Shown in pieces: positions 1-7,295 of a stretch of DNA of 9,950 nt. Numbering within the stretch: the first letter of the stretch is position 1; each line of letters begins with the position of its first letter. Under the pieces are notes generated by a model. That model saw only the letters and a list, made by a program, of their open reading frames with translations. It was not told where the DNA came from and searched no databases. The translations under genes and the position numbers were made by a program. Location: positions 1-9,950 of the forward strand of contig JACZKP010000033.1 in NCBI GenBank assembly GCA_014860005.1, given 5' to 3'. The DNA is from Verrucomicrobiota bacterium (lineage in GTDB: Bacteria > Verrucomicrobiota > Verrucomicrobiae > Limisphaerales > UBA11358).

Positions 1-120
1 GTCAAACGCCGCCCCAAACCCTTTCCCTTGCTCAATAAACCCCGCGGCAAATTCGTGGAAATCTCCCACCGCAGCCGTTACTGGAAAGGTAGACCCCGCA
101 ATTATCGAGGCCTTAACTAA
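1..120 (+). CDS. C-terminal end of a truncated gene, possibly a transposase
   Basis: The frame starting at base 1 is open for 39 codons and ends at TAA (118-120); the 5' part lies outside the window. The residues are very basic and proline/aromatic-rich, with elements such as KRRPKPFPLLNKPRGKF and HRSRYWKGRPRNY. This tail resembles, from memory, the C-termini of IS4-type DDE transposases in Planctomycetes and Verrucomicrobia. No catalytic residue lies in the visible part, so the family is an inference. The non-coding sequence that follows would fit the end of an insertion element. It could instead be another basic nucleic-acid-binding protein. Confidence 0.5.
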   Translation, partial: VKRRPKPFPLLNKPRGKFVEISHRSRYWKGRPRNYRGLN

Positions 121-846
121 CCGCCATTCGGGTCAGTCCCGCAGATTGCATACTGTTGACTCAGGTTCGGCGCAGGCAATCGGCGGCGTAACCCGCCGTG
201 CCCATCGCCAATCGCCTCGCGATCCAGCCCCACGGCATCGTCGTTTCCGTTCACAGCCGGCGCGCCATCTGGATTTTCTCTGCGTCGCTCTTGCGCCGTC
301 GGCTTGGTTCTTCCGCGCTCCAGTTTCGGCGTGAACAGGGCAGCCAGCCCGAAGTGACGCGAACCTTAGTGAACTTGGAGGAGAAACAGGCGCACCTTGG
401 AGAGCACGCAGACGCGCTGTGTGTGTGCTGTGTGTACGGGGTAGGTTCGCGTCCCGGCCCAAAAGCCCGTTCCTGACCCTGTATGAAATCGCAATCTTCA
501 CACGCACCTCACACGAAGCTGGAAAACTTCAAAGCACGCCGTCTTTTCCATGCTCCCGCATTGACTCAACGCCCAGATTCACCACCTTGCCAACCATCAC
601 TTGGCAAAACCGCATCCAATCTTGGCCAACCCGGACATTGTCCGCATGAGCAGTTATCGCAGGGTTCCTGAAAGACCTCTTCGCGAGGTTCGCGTGTGAC
701 GACAGCGAGATTGACATAAACTTCTCATACCGGCCATCTTCTGAAGAAATGACCAAAAACCCATCAGCAGTTGAGAGGGTTGAGGGGAGCGAGAAGGGCG
801 CGACGATCCAAGGCGAATCAACTAAGTTGACGGGCAGAATTTGAGC
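121..846. other. Gene-poor stretch between the truncated gene and the first epimerase
   Basis: No reading frame here shows a recognisable domain, and the short open frames overlap one another on both strands. Visible details are a small hairpin (CGGCGG 181-186 with CCGCCG 193-198, 6-nt loop), a TG-rich microsatellite-like tract (418-435), a small stem ACCTC/GAGGT (675-689), an isolated perfect -35-like TTGACA (711-716 approximately) without a convincing -10, and a 13-bp palindrome just before the epimerase (818-830). It may hold decayed mobile-element sequence or the promoter of the following gene. I see no gene in it. Confidence 0.6.
818..830. promoter_or_regulatory. Perfect 13-bp palindrome upstream of the epimerase gene
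   Basis: TCAACTAAGTTGA has six perfectly paired bases on each side of a central A and ends 16 bp before the ATG at 847. Its position would suit an operator for a dimeric regulator or an RNA stem in the leader. No second copy was noticed in the window, so a chance palindrome is possible. Confidence 0.25.
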
Positions 847-1902
847 ATGAACCTCCAAACCAATCTCGTTCTCGTCACCGGCGCCGCCGGCTGGCTCGGC
901 TCGCGGCTGGTTGAAACCCTGGTTCACGGTCTGCCGGAACACGAGGCGCTGAGAGCACCGCAGCCGGACTTGCGAATTCGCTGTCTGCTGCTGCCCGGTC
1001 AGAATGCCGCCGCGCTGAAAAGCCTTTCGCAGTCAGTTGAAATCGTCACCGGCGATATTCGCAATCCGGCGGACTGCGAACGTTTCTGTGCCGACGCGAA
1101 GGGCGCGGTACTCGTACATACCGCCGGCATGATTCATCCGCGGCGCGTGCGGGAATTCTTTGAAATCAACCGCGATGGCACGGTCAATTTGATCGAGGCC
1201 GCGATTCAGGCCGGCGTCAAACGCGCCGTGGTGGTTTCCTCCAATTCACCCTGCGGCTGCAATCCCCATCCCGATCATTTGTTTGACGAGCTTTCACCGT
1301 ATCGGCCCTACATGAACTATGGCCGTTCCAAGATGGAGATGGAACTGGCGCTCCAACAACGCGCGGACAAAATCGAAACTGTCATCATCCGTGCGCCGTG
1401 GTTCTACGGCCCGAACCAGCCGCCGCGCCAGACGCTGTTTTTTCAAATGATCCGTGATGGCAAAGGACCGATCGTCGGCAGCGGAAACAATCTCCGTTCG
1501 ATGGCTTACGTGGACAATCTCTGCCAGGGGCTGCTGCTGGCCGCGACCACCGAACGCGCGAGAGGCCAGACTTACTGGATCGCCGACCAACGACCGTATT
1601 CGATGAACGAAGTGATGGACACGGTGGAACGACAGCTGGAACAGGAGTTTGGCCACAAGTGCGCCCACAAGCGGATGCGCCTGCCTGGCCTGGCGAGCGA
1701 AGTTGCCTACTGGGTGGATTTCGCGCTGCAAGCACTCGGGCTTTACCACCAGAAAATTCACGTGTTGTCGGAGATGAACAAGACCATTGCGTGCTCGGTC
1801 GCCAAAGCGGAACGCGAACTCGGCTACCGCCCAAAGGTCGCGCTGGAAGAGGGCATGCGCCGCTCGTTACGCTGGTGCGAGCAGCAGGGGATCAAATTCT
1901 AA
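847..1902 (+). CDS. NAD(P)-dependent epimerase/dehydratase, extended SDR family
   Basis: The product is a 351-residue cytoplasmic enzyme of the extended short-chain dehydrogenase/reductase family, which typically oxidises and reduces nucleotide-sugar or sterol-like substrates with NAD(P). Visible marks are the Rossmann motif TGAAGWLG (residues 11-18), GDIR (69-72) after the third strand, the strand ending VVVSSNS (128-134), and the active-site pair Y158 and K162 in YGRSK. The segment VGSGNNLRSMAYVDNL (about 210-225) is typical of epimerase/3-beta-HSD-like members. The length matches the family. An in-frame TTG lies two codons upstream (841), but the ATG is preferred; neither has a clear Shine-Dalgarno sequence. 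It converges on the membrane protein gene at 2131-3741. The exact substrate cannot be assigned; UDP-sugar epimerase and 3-beta-hydroxysteroid dehydrogenase-like activities are both possible. Confidence 0.88.
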   Translation: MNLQTNLVLVTGAAGWLGSRLVETLVHGLPEHEALRAPQPDLRIRCLLLPGQNAAALKSLSQSVEIVTGDIRNPADCERFCADAKGAVLVHTAGMIHPRRVREFFEINRDGTVNLIEAAIQAGVKRAVVVSSNSPCGCNPHPDHLFDELSPYRPYMNYGRSKMEMELALQQRADKIETVIIRAPWFYGPNQPPRQTLFFQMIRDGKGPIVGSGNNLRSMAYVDNLCQGLLLAATTERARGQTYWIADQRPYSMNEVMDTVERQLEQEFGHKCAHKRMRLPGLASEVAYWVDFALQALGLYHQKIHVLSEMNKTIACSVAKAERELGYRPKVALEEGMRRSLRWCEQQGIKF

Positions 1903-1933
1903 CTGAGCCGCAACCAAACCCACGCCGCCCGAC

Positions 1934-2024
1934 TTAACGCAGAGGGCGCAAAGGATCTCGCAAAGGTCGCAAAGCGATTCAACTCTGCGTTCCTCCGCGC
2001 CAACCTCCGCGTCCTCTGCGTTAA
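1934..2024. repeat. Inverted-repeat element (REP/MITE-like) in a convergent intergenic region
   Basis: TTAACGCAGAGG (1934-1945) is the exact reverse complement of CCTCTGCGTTAA (2013-2024). The pairing extends to 16 bp (1934-1949 with 2009-2024) if one G-T pair is allowed. Inside are short GCAAAG iterations (about 1949-1974). It lies just after one gene and before the 3' end of the convergent gene. Sequences rich in CGCAGAG/CGCAAAG units are familiar as dispersed intergenic repeats in several bacterial phyla. There is no T-run on either strand, so it is not a classical terminator, though an RNA hairpin could still protect or end transcripts. Confidence 0.7.
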
Positions 2025-2130
2025 AAAATCTTCTCAGAATTGCGCGATGGTGGGAGATGGCACTGCTGCAGGGAGTTCAGTTCACTGATGCGATGCGGTA
2101 ATGGTCAAGGCCACTGTGTTTGACTCGACT

Positions 2131-3741
2131 CTACGGTTCACGTGGGACAAGAACCCGGCAATCCCCGATCAACTGCGTGTAGCGGCCCGTCTCCAAATGA
2201 TTGCTGCACTCGGGTTGTTTCACCACCGCCACGACTTCGTAATGCCGCTCCACCTCGGCTATGTGCTCCGGTGGGAACCAATGTTCCAGCGTCAGGTAAA
2301 GCCGGTCGTAGTGTCGCCTGCGAATGCGTTCGGGAAACTCCAGCAGGTCCTGCATTCCGGCCGCTTTCAATTCGAGAATGGAATTCGCACGGTCCCGGGG
2401 CACTTCGCGCGAACCGGCCCGCAGCAGATACATCATGCCGTGGCCGATGAGCACCTTGCGCCCGGCGGCAAGGTCGGCGTCCACCATTGACTGGATTTCC
2501 GCGCACGCAGCATGCATGTCCCGGTGCGCCGGGGTCTTGGGCGGGAAGAGCAACAGTACGAATGTCACCAGTAACGTGACCACGAGCCAGTTGAACAGAG
2601 CACGGTCGGTGCTCCCCGCGTTGGTTTTCGGCGAACCGTGAGTGAGCCACCAGGCGAGGGCCGGCCACGCCAGCAACAGCAGCCAGAGTTGAAAGATGAT
2701 CAGGTTGTTCCAAATGCCCATGGTCTTCACGTAGGAAGCCATGTTGGGCAGGACGGAGAACAGTCCAATGGCCGCGCAGAATTGCAGGTACTCCCGGCCT
2801 GGACGGCCCGCGCGCCACAACAGCCCGACGGCAATCAGCCCCAGCATCAAAAGGAAAGCGCGATCCGCCGTGACCAGATCAATCGTCATCCAGTAGAAGC
2901 GCGTCAGATGAATGCCCTGGCTGGGCAGCAATTTGAGCAGGTAAAACTTTGCGTCCGGCGTCCAGGTCATCACGGTCAACGCCGCGAAGGCCGACAACCC
3001 GCCCGTCAGGACGAGAACCAGCCATCTCCGCCAGCCCCAGGGATTGAAGCGCGCAAATACCAGTGCCGGTCCCAGAAACGCAAGGACAAGAATCTGTTTC
3101 GCAAACACCCCCAGACCGGCGAGGAGCATCGCGATCAGGGCCACCGAAAACTTCTTTTCGCGCCAGGCCCAAAGCGTCAGGAGAAACACGCCGGCGGTGT
3201 GCAGCATCACCAGGTTGTCCGGATGCGTCACATCCGCCGTGAAATTCTTGAAGATGACCAGCACCGCCAGACCACCGCCCAACAGGGCCAGCCCGCGGAA
3301 TTGATTTTCCGGCACGACGAATTGGACGGCGCGCCGGAGCGCAAGGCCCGAAAGCACCGCTGCCATTACGCCAACGGCAACGTTCACCACCCGGCAATAA
3401 CGAATGTCCAGGTGCAGCCCAAGGGGCTTGAGCACTGCGTAGGTCAGGTATTCCAGGCCCGGACTGTAAACGAAGGAATTGCCATCGGCGGGCGGCCCGA
3501 ACAAGGGTTGCCCCAGCTCCAGCTTGAGCATGTTGGTCATGAACGGGCTTTCCGGCCACATGTACAGGTCCCAAGGGAACTGCACGCGGAGCACGGTCAT
3601 CACGCCCAGCCACGCCAGATAAGCGAGAACGACGCAGCCAAGCAAACGCACCAGCCACCACGTCCACCACGCCGGCCGGGCCGGATTGTCCGAACTGAAT
3701 TCTCCAAACACGCCGGCAAAGCTTGGGGGCGAGTTCCGCAT
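2131..3741 (-). CDS. Polytopic membrane protein, possible GT-C-type glycosyltransferase
   Basis: The product is an integral membrane protein of about 536 residues with roughly ten hydrophobic segments. Counting from the ATG two codons below the possible TTG start at 3747, they lie near residues 29-53, 118-138, 151-167, 183-194, 201-229, 240-260, 294-310, 320-338, 348-366 and 383-400. A soluble C-terminal part of about 135 residues follows. After the first segment comes a large loop ending in a NSFVYSPGLEYL-like stretch, which resembles the first periplasmic loop and YPP-type motif of GT-C glycosyltransferases (GT39/GT83/GT87-like) that use polyprenyl-phosphate sugars. This is fold-level resemblance only; no clear catalytic Asp/Glu pair can be fixed. 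It is divergent from the SDR gene at 3824 and convergent with the one at 847, so a role in building or decorating an envelope glycan is plausible. No Shine-Dalgarno motif is evident. Confidence 0.8.
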   Translation of the reverse strand: MRNSPPSFAGVFGEFSSDNPARPAWWTWWLVRLLGCVVLAYLAWLGVMTVLRVQFPWDLYMWPESPFMTNMLKLELGQPLFGPPADGNSFVYSPGLEYLTYAVLKPLGLHLDIRYCRVVNVAVGVMAAVLSGLALRRAVQFVVPENQFRGLALLGGGLAVLVIFKNFTADVTHPDNLVMLHTAGVFLLTLWAWREKKFSVALIAMLLAGLGVFAKQILVLAFLGPALVFARFNPWGWRRWLVLVLTGGLSAFAALTVMTWTPDAKFYLLKLLPSQGIHLTRFYWMTIDLVTADRAFLLMLGLIAVGLLWRAGRPGREYLQFCAAIGLFSVLPNMASYVKTMGIWNNLIIFQLWLLLLAWPALAWWLTHGSPKTNAGSTDRALFNWLVVTLLVTFVLLLFPPKTPAHRDMHAACAEIQSMVDADLAAGRKVLIGHGMMYLLRAGSREVPRDRANSILELKAAGMQDLLEFPERIRRRHYDRLYLTLEHWFPPEHIAEVERHYEVVAVVKQPECSNHLETGRYTQLIGDCRVLVPREP

Positions 3742-3770
3742 TGGCAAGCCGAATCATCGCGCGCTACTCT
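3741..3770 (+). promoter_or_regulatory. Possible sigma70-type promoter for the second epimerase
   Basis: TTGGCA (3741-3746) and TACTCT (3765-3770) are separated by 18 bp in the short divergent intergenic region, about 54 bp before the ATG at 3824. Both boxes are imperfect, and a GCGCG/CGCGC repeat overlaps the region. The call is weak and rests mainly on position. Confidence 0.28.
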
Positions 3771-3823
3771 GTCGCGCCTTCCGCAACGCGCCAATCGGCG
3801 GCGGTCGGTTTCCGCACAAACAC

Positions 3824-4861
3824 ATGACGGCACGCACGGCACTCATCACCGGAGGTTCGGGGTACTTCGGGTCGCTGCTCCGCGACCGGCTGCGCGAGCG
3901 CGGCCAGGCGGTGCGCGTGTTTGATTTGTCCGATGCCGACGACCGGCCAAGCGACGTGGCATTCGTGCGCGGCGACATTCGCGACGCGGCGCAGGTGAAG
4001 CAGGCAGTGACAGGTTGCGATGTGGTCTATCACTGCGTGGCGCAAGTCCCGCTGGCCAAGGACAAGGAACTGTTCCATTCCGTGAACGTTCATGGCACAG
4101 AGAATCTGTTGCGCGCGGCGCTGGAGGCAAAATTGCGCAAAGTGATCTACGTGTCTTCCAGCGCGGTGTTCGGCGTGCCCATGTCCAATCCCGTCACGGA
4201 AAACACGCCGCCCACACCCGGCGAAGCATACGGCCGCGCGAAGTTGGCGGGCGAAGAGCATTGCGGCTTGTACGCACGGCTTGGTCTCGACGTAACGATC
4301 ATTCGTCCGCGCACAATTATGGGCCACGGACGGCTCGGCATTTTCCAGATTCTCTTCGAGTGGATTCGTGAGGGCTACAATGTCCCGGTGTTTGGCCGGG
4401 GCAACAACGTGTATCAATTCGTTCACGCCGACGATCTCGCCGATGCCTGCGTCCTGGCGGCGGCGCGACCTGGTTCAACCCTCTACAACTGTGGCGCGGC
4501 CACGTTTGGCACGATGCGCGAGGCGCTGGAGCGTCTTTGTGCCCACGCCAAGACCCGCTCCAAAGTCCGCAGTGTCCCGATGACGCCAGCGGTTGCCCTG
4601 ATGAAACTCACGAGCGCGCTCGGTCTGTCACCGTTGGGCGCGTATCACGCCCTGATGTATGGCCGGTCGCTGTATTTCGACATCAGCAAAGCCCGGAGCG
4701 AACTGGCTTGGCAGCCGCGTTATTCGACCGACCAGATGTTTGCGCAGAGTTACGACTGGTATCTTGCCAATCGGGAAAAACTCGTGCATGCCCACCACGC
4801 CTCGCATCATCGCTCGCCGGTGAAGCAAGGAATTCTATCGCTGGTCAAGCATCTGCTCTGA
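3824..4861 (+). CDS. NAD-dependent epimerase/dehydratase, extended SDR family (second copy)
   Basis: The product is a 345-residue extended-SDR enzyme, probably acting on a nucleotide sugar in the cytoplasm. It shows the Rossmann motif TGGSGYFG (9-16), an acidic D34 at the end of the second strand that favours NAD over NADP, GDIR (50-53), YVSSSAVFG (109-117), and the catalytic Y136 and K140 in YGRAK. FGRGNNVYQFVHADDL (190-205) is the usual C-terminal substrate-side region. The ATG at 3824 is chosen because the frame upstream of it lacks family similarity and overlaps the divergent gene; it places the glycine motif at the expected distance from the N-terminus. The protein shares its motif order with the SDR at 847, so the two may be distant paralogues or sequential enzymes. 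The C-terminus carries a histidine-rich tail (HAHHASHHR, about 322-330) of unknown meaning. The substrate is not assignable. Confidence 0.88.
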   Translation: MTARTALITGGSGYFGSLLRDRLRERGQAVRVFDLSDADDRPSDVAFVRGDIRDAAQVKQAVTGCDVVYHCVAQVPLAKDKELFHSVNVHGTENLLRAALEAKLRKVIYVSSSAVFGVPMSNPVTENTPPTPGEAYGRAKLAGEEHCGLYARLGLDVTIIRPRTIMGHGRLGIFQILFEWIREGYNVPVFGRGNNVYQFVHADDLADACVLAAARPGSTLYNCGAATFGTMREALERLCAHAKTRSKVRSVPMTPAVALMKLTSALGLSPLGAYHALMYGRSLYFDISKARSELAWQPRYSTDQMFAQSYDWYLANREKLVHAHHASHHRSPVKQGILSLVKHLL

Positions 4862-4863
4862 CC

Positions 4864-4896
4864 GTAGTGGCGCAAGCCGGAGGCTCGCTCCACTAC
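4864..4896. repeat. Short palindromic hairpin repeat before lnt
   Basis: GTAGTGG (4864-4870) pairs with CCACTAC (4890-4896), and AGCC (4875-4878) pairs with GGCT (4882-4885) around a GGA loop. Two more G-C pairs and two mismatches lie between, giving an almost continuous 15-bp stem. It lies 2 bp after the stop of the second epimerase and 30 bp before lnt. It looks like a REP-type element. In RNA it would form a strong stem between the two genes, but with no T-run it is not a standard terminator. Confidence 0.65.
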
Positions 4897-4925
4897 ACGG
4901 TCCCGCACTTGCCTTTCGGTCAGTT

Positions 4926-6638
4926 TTGGCCAAGCTCGCCGCGTTGAATAAATCCGTTGGCCAGTTCCTGCTGCGCAATCGCTTCCTGCTCGCCATTTTC
5001 GCGGGATTGTCGCTGGCGGCGGCCTATCCAAAGATTGGCATCGCTGGACTGGCGTGGGTCGCGCCCGCCTTCATGCTCGCAGCGGCTCAAGGCCGGACCG
5101 GTGCGGAAGCCTTTCGCATCGGCTACGTGGCTGGACTCACGCATCATCTGGCGGCGCTTTACTGGCTATTGCACATTCCAGTGGCCGGCTATCCCATACT
5201 TGGCTGGCTTGCCTTGAGCGCCTATCTGGCGCTGTATCCGGCGGTGTGGGTGTGGCTGCTCTCCGGCAAGCTGACCGGCGGTGGTTGGACGCAGCGAACT
5301 CTCTGGGCCTTGGCGGGAGCGGCGCTATGGGTCGCGCTGGAAATGATCGTAGGCCGGTTGTTCAGCGGCTTTCCTTGGCTGTTTGTCGGCAACTCGCAAT
5401 TCCAACTGCTGCCGCTCATTCAAATCGCGTCCGTCACCGGCGTGTATGGCGTGTCGTTCCTCGTCGTGTGGATTTCACTGACGCTCTACTGCGCGGTGCT
5501 GGCCATCCTGCGCCAGCCCACGACGCGAAATGCCTGGCTGAGTGAAATCATCCTTCCGCTGCTGGCACTGGTGGCGGTGTTCATGTTCGGTTTCTCGCGT
5601 CTGCGCGAACCGACGCCCGATTCACCCACCCTGCGTGTGACGTTCATTCAACCGGCCATTCCGCAAACCATGATCTGGGACGTGAGCGAGAACACCAACC
5701 GCTTCCGCCAACTCATGGATCTGACCACCGAAGCACTGGAATCCGCGCGCGAAGCCGGCAAGCCCACCGACCTTTTGCTCTGGCCGGAGGCCGCGCTGCC
5801 GCAATTCGACGACGAGAGTTTCGTCGCCATCACCAACCTGATTCAAGCACACGGAGTTTGGATGATCTTCGGCGCGGATGCGGTGGAATGGCGGGAAACC
5901 GCGTCAGGCCAGCAGGATTATGAAGTTTTCAACAGCGCCTTTTTGTTTGATCCCACGGGACAATGCGCGGCAATTTATCGCAAGCGCAAGCTCGTCATCT
6001 TTGGCGAGTACATTCCGCTGGTGCGCTGGCTGCCGTTTGTGAAATGGCTCACGCCCATCGGGGGTGGATTTACACCGGGAGATCGGGCTGTGCCTTTCGT
6101 GCTCGCTGGCTTGAGCCCGTCTCCCGATGAGCCATCCGGGCACAGCGATTCCAGCTCGTCAGAACTCCCGACCGACCGATCAGTCAAGACAGCGGCGCTG
6201 ATTTGTTTCGAGGACGTGTTTCCGCAGCTCGTGCGCGAGTACGTGGACGAGAAAACGGATTTTCTCGTCAACCTCACGAACGACGGCTGGTTTGGCGAAA
6301 GCGCCGAACAGTGGCAACACGCCGCGAGCGCCGTGTTTCGCGCAGTGGAAAACAATGTGCCACTGCTGCGCTGCTGCAACAATGGCCTCACCTGCTGGAT
6401 TGATGAGCGCGGACGCCTCCGCGAAATCTTCCGCGATCAGCACGGCAGCATTTACGGCACAGGCCATGTGACGATGGCAATTCCCATCCCAGCCTCGGGA
6501 GAGCTACGCGCCATGACCTTCTATAACCGGCATGGTGATTGGTTTGGATGGAGTTGTGTAGGGATTGCGGTTGGCATTGTCGTGTCATGGTTTCGCAGCA
6601 TGCGTTTGAAAACGAAGTCGCGATCTGACGCGGCATAA
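4926..6638 (+). CDS. lnt: Apolipoprotein N-acyltransferase
   Basis: Lnt transfers an acyl chain from a phospholipid to the N-terminal cysteine of diacylated apolipoproteins in the inner membrane, the last step of lipoprotein maturation in diderm bacteria. The 570-residue product has an N-terminal membrane half with hydrophobic segments near 16-34, 66-84, 91-112, 126-150, 164-194 and 206-224, a nitrilase-like periplasmic domain (about 235-525), and a last membrane segment (541-557). The catalytic triad of the family is visible: E288 in WPEAALP, K353 in YRKRKLV and C427 in ICFEDVFP. FGEYIP (359-364), NDGWFG (452-457) and NNGLT (485-489) are also conserved. About 20-25 extra residues rich in Ser, Pro and Asp (396-420) sit just before the cysteine strand. 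The frame is closed by a stop at 4821-4823 and offers no ATG or GTG before the first membrane segment, so TTG at 4926 (or TTG at 4944) must be the start; no Shine-Dalgarno motif is obvious. Confidence 0.95.
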   Translation: MAKLAALNKSVGQFLLRNRFLLAIFAGLSLAAAYPKIGIAGLAWVAPAFMLAAAQGRTGAEAFRIGYVAGLTHHLAALYWLLHIPVAGYPILGWLALSAYLALYPAVWVWLLSGKLTGGGWTQRTLWALAGAALWVALEMIVGRLFSGFPWLFVGNSQFQLLPLIQIASVTGVYGVSFLVVWISLTLYCAVLAILRQPTTRNAWLSEIILPLLALVAVFMFGFSRLREPTPDSPTLRVTFIQPAIPQTMIWDVSENTNRFRQLMDLTTEALESAREAGKPTDLLLWPEAALPQFDDESFVAITNLIQAHGVWMIFGADAVEWRETASGQQDYEVFNSAFLFDPTGQCAAIYRKRKLVIFGEYIPLVRWLPFVKWLTPIGGGFTPGDRAVPFVLAGLSPSPDEPSGHSDSSSSELPTDRSVKTAALICFEDVFPQLVREYVDEKTDFLVNLTNDGWFGESAEQWQHAASAVFRAVENNVPLLRCCNNGLTCWIDERGRLREIFRDQHGSIYGTGHVTMAIPIPASGELRAMTFYNRHGDWFGWSCVGIAVGIVVSWFRSMRLKTKSRSDAA

Positions 6639-6982
6639 CGTCCGCCACAGCAGGGATTGCCTTGCGGGTCGTGGGAGATCTCAGCAGGCAGTGAAAGATG
6701 CGGAAGGCGATGCAGGTAGGTTTTTCACCAATTTGTTCAAACTTCGACATTCCGCTTGCTCTCTCCTCCCTGATGCGGCAGGCGTGGCAGCTATTTCGAT
6801 CACACAGAATTCCGCGACTCTATTGGATTCTATCGGCCACTTGGCCGCAGGCCAGACCGACCGGGATGCGAAGAACGAACGGTCGCAGAAAGTGGAACCT
6901 CTTTTGCTATGACTGTAGTCGTCGGTGAAACAATGGACGCGGGTAGCCAGAAAAGTACGGATACATTGCAAAAAATGTTTGA
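6639..6982. other. Gene-poor stretch downstream of lnt
   Basis: No reading frame with recognisable features is seen. Several small inverted repeats occur: GCAGGG/CCTTGC just after lnt (6650-6665, one G-T pair, 4-nt loop, no T-run), CGGCC/GGCCG (6834-6847), and CGACCG/CGGTCG (6858-6885). They could be remnants of palindromic repeats or weak transcript ends for lnt. I find no convincing intrinsic terminator. Confidence 0.55.
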
Positions 6983-7011
6983 ATGACTTTCTGACCTCGT
7001 TGTCGTATAAT
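6983..7011 (+). promoter_or_regulatory. Sigma70-type promoter of the small-protein unit
   Basis: A perfect -10 box TATAAT (7006-7011) lies 17 bp downstream of ATGACT (6983-6988), which matches TTGACA at four of six positions. An A-rich tract (6970-6975) lies just upstream. Transcription would start near 7018 and leave a leader of about 100 nt before the ATG at 7117. The match and the clean terminator at 7296 support a real short transcription unit. Confidence 0.6.
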
Positions 7012-7116
7012 AAACACGCTTGAAGCGGCGGCTACCATCCAAACACATGATGAGCTGTACAAGGAACGCTCACTGGTATCGCCGGCCTCAGGCAAACGTT
7101 AAAACATACTCAAGCT

Positions 7117-7281
7117 ATGATGAAAACGTTCGAAGTCCTCAGCGAGGCCATTCGCAACCCCAAGTATCCGTTTCGCAAAGCTGCGAATCAGCCAAAGAAA
7201 CCCATGAAACACCGTTATGAACGCCGCAAAATCAAGGAATACTTGCATCTGGGGGATTGGAAGGCCGAGGAGGCCATTTAA
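7117..7281 (+). CDS. Small basic protein, 54 residues, unknown function
   Basis: The open frame starts with two consecutive ATG codons (7117, 7120) and ends at TAA (7279-7281), 14 bp before a strong intrinsic terminator. The product is rich in Lys and Arg (NPKYPFRK, KHRYERRKIK) and ends in an amphipathic-looking, more acidic tail (LGDWKAEEAI). It has no signal peptide, membrane segment or cysteine. The first in-frame stop upstream is at 7051-7053 and no other start lies between, so the start is well bounded. There is no Shine-Dalgarno motif, as for other genes here. A basic, compact make-up suggests RNA, DNA or ribosome binding, but I recognise no family. The alternative is that the transcript acts as a structured RNA and the frame is incidental; promoter, length and terminator together favour a real gene. 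Confidence 0.6.
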   Translation: MMKTFEVLSEAIRNPKYPFRKAANQPKKPMKHRYERRKIKEYLHLGDWKAEEAI

Positions 7282-7295
7282 CCAAGTTTAAACTG

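Noticed and set aside
418..435. TG-repeat tract as a phase-variation switch
   Set aside because: The tract is short and interrupted, and it does not lie in a recognisable gene or promoter.
529..942. A 137-codon minus-strand frame before the first epimerase
   Set aside because: It overlaps the 5' end of the clear SDR gene in antisense and shows no recognisable feature.
2638..3924. A 428-codon open frame on the plus strand
   Set aside because: It lies antisense to the membrane protein gene and into the second epimerase, is extremely rich in Arg, Gln, His and Pro, and has no recognisable domain. The minus-strand protein has clear membrane segments, so this is a mirror frame of GC-rich coding DNA.
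7012..7290. Possibility that the short transcript is tmRNA or another housekeeping RNA
   Set aside because: No tRNA-like acceptor ends or recognisable tag-peptide end is visible, and the open frame with bounded start and stop explains the unit better.
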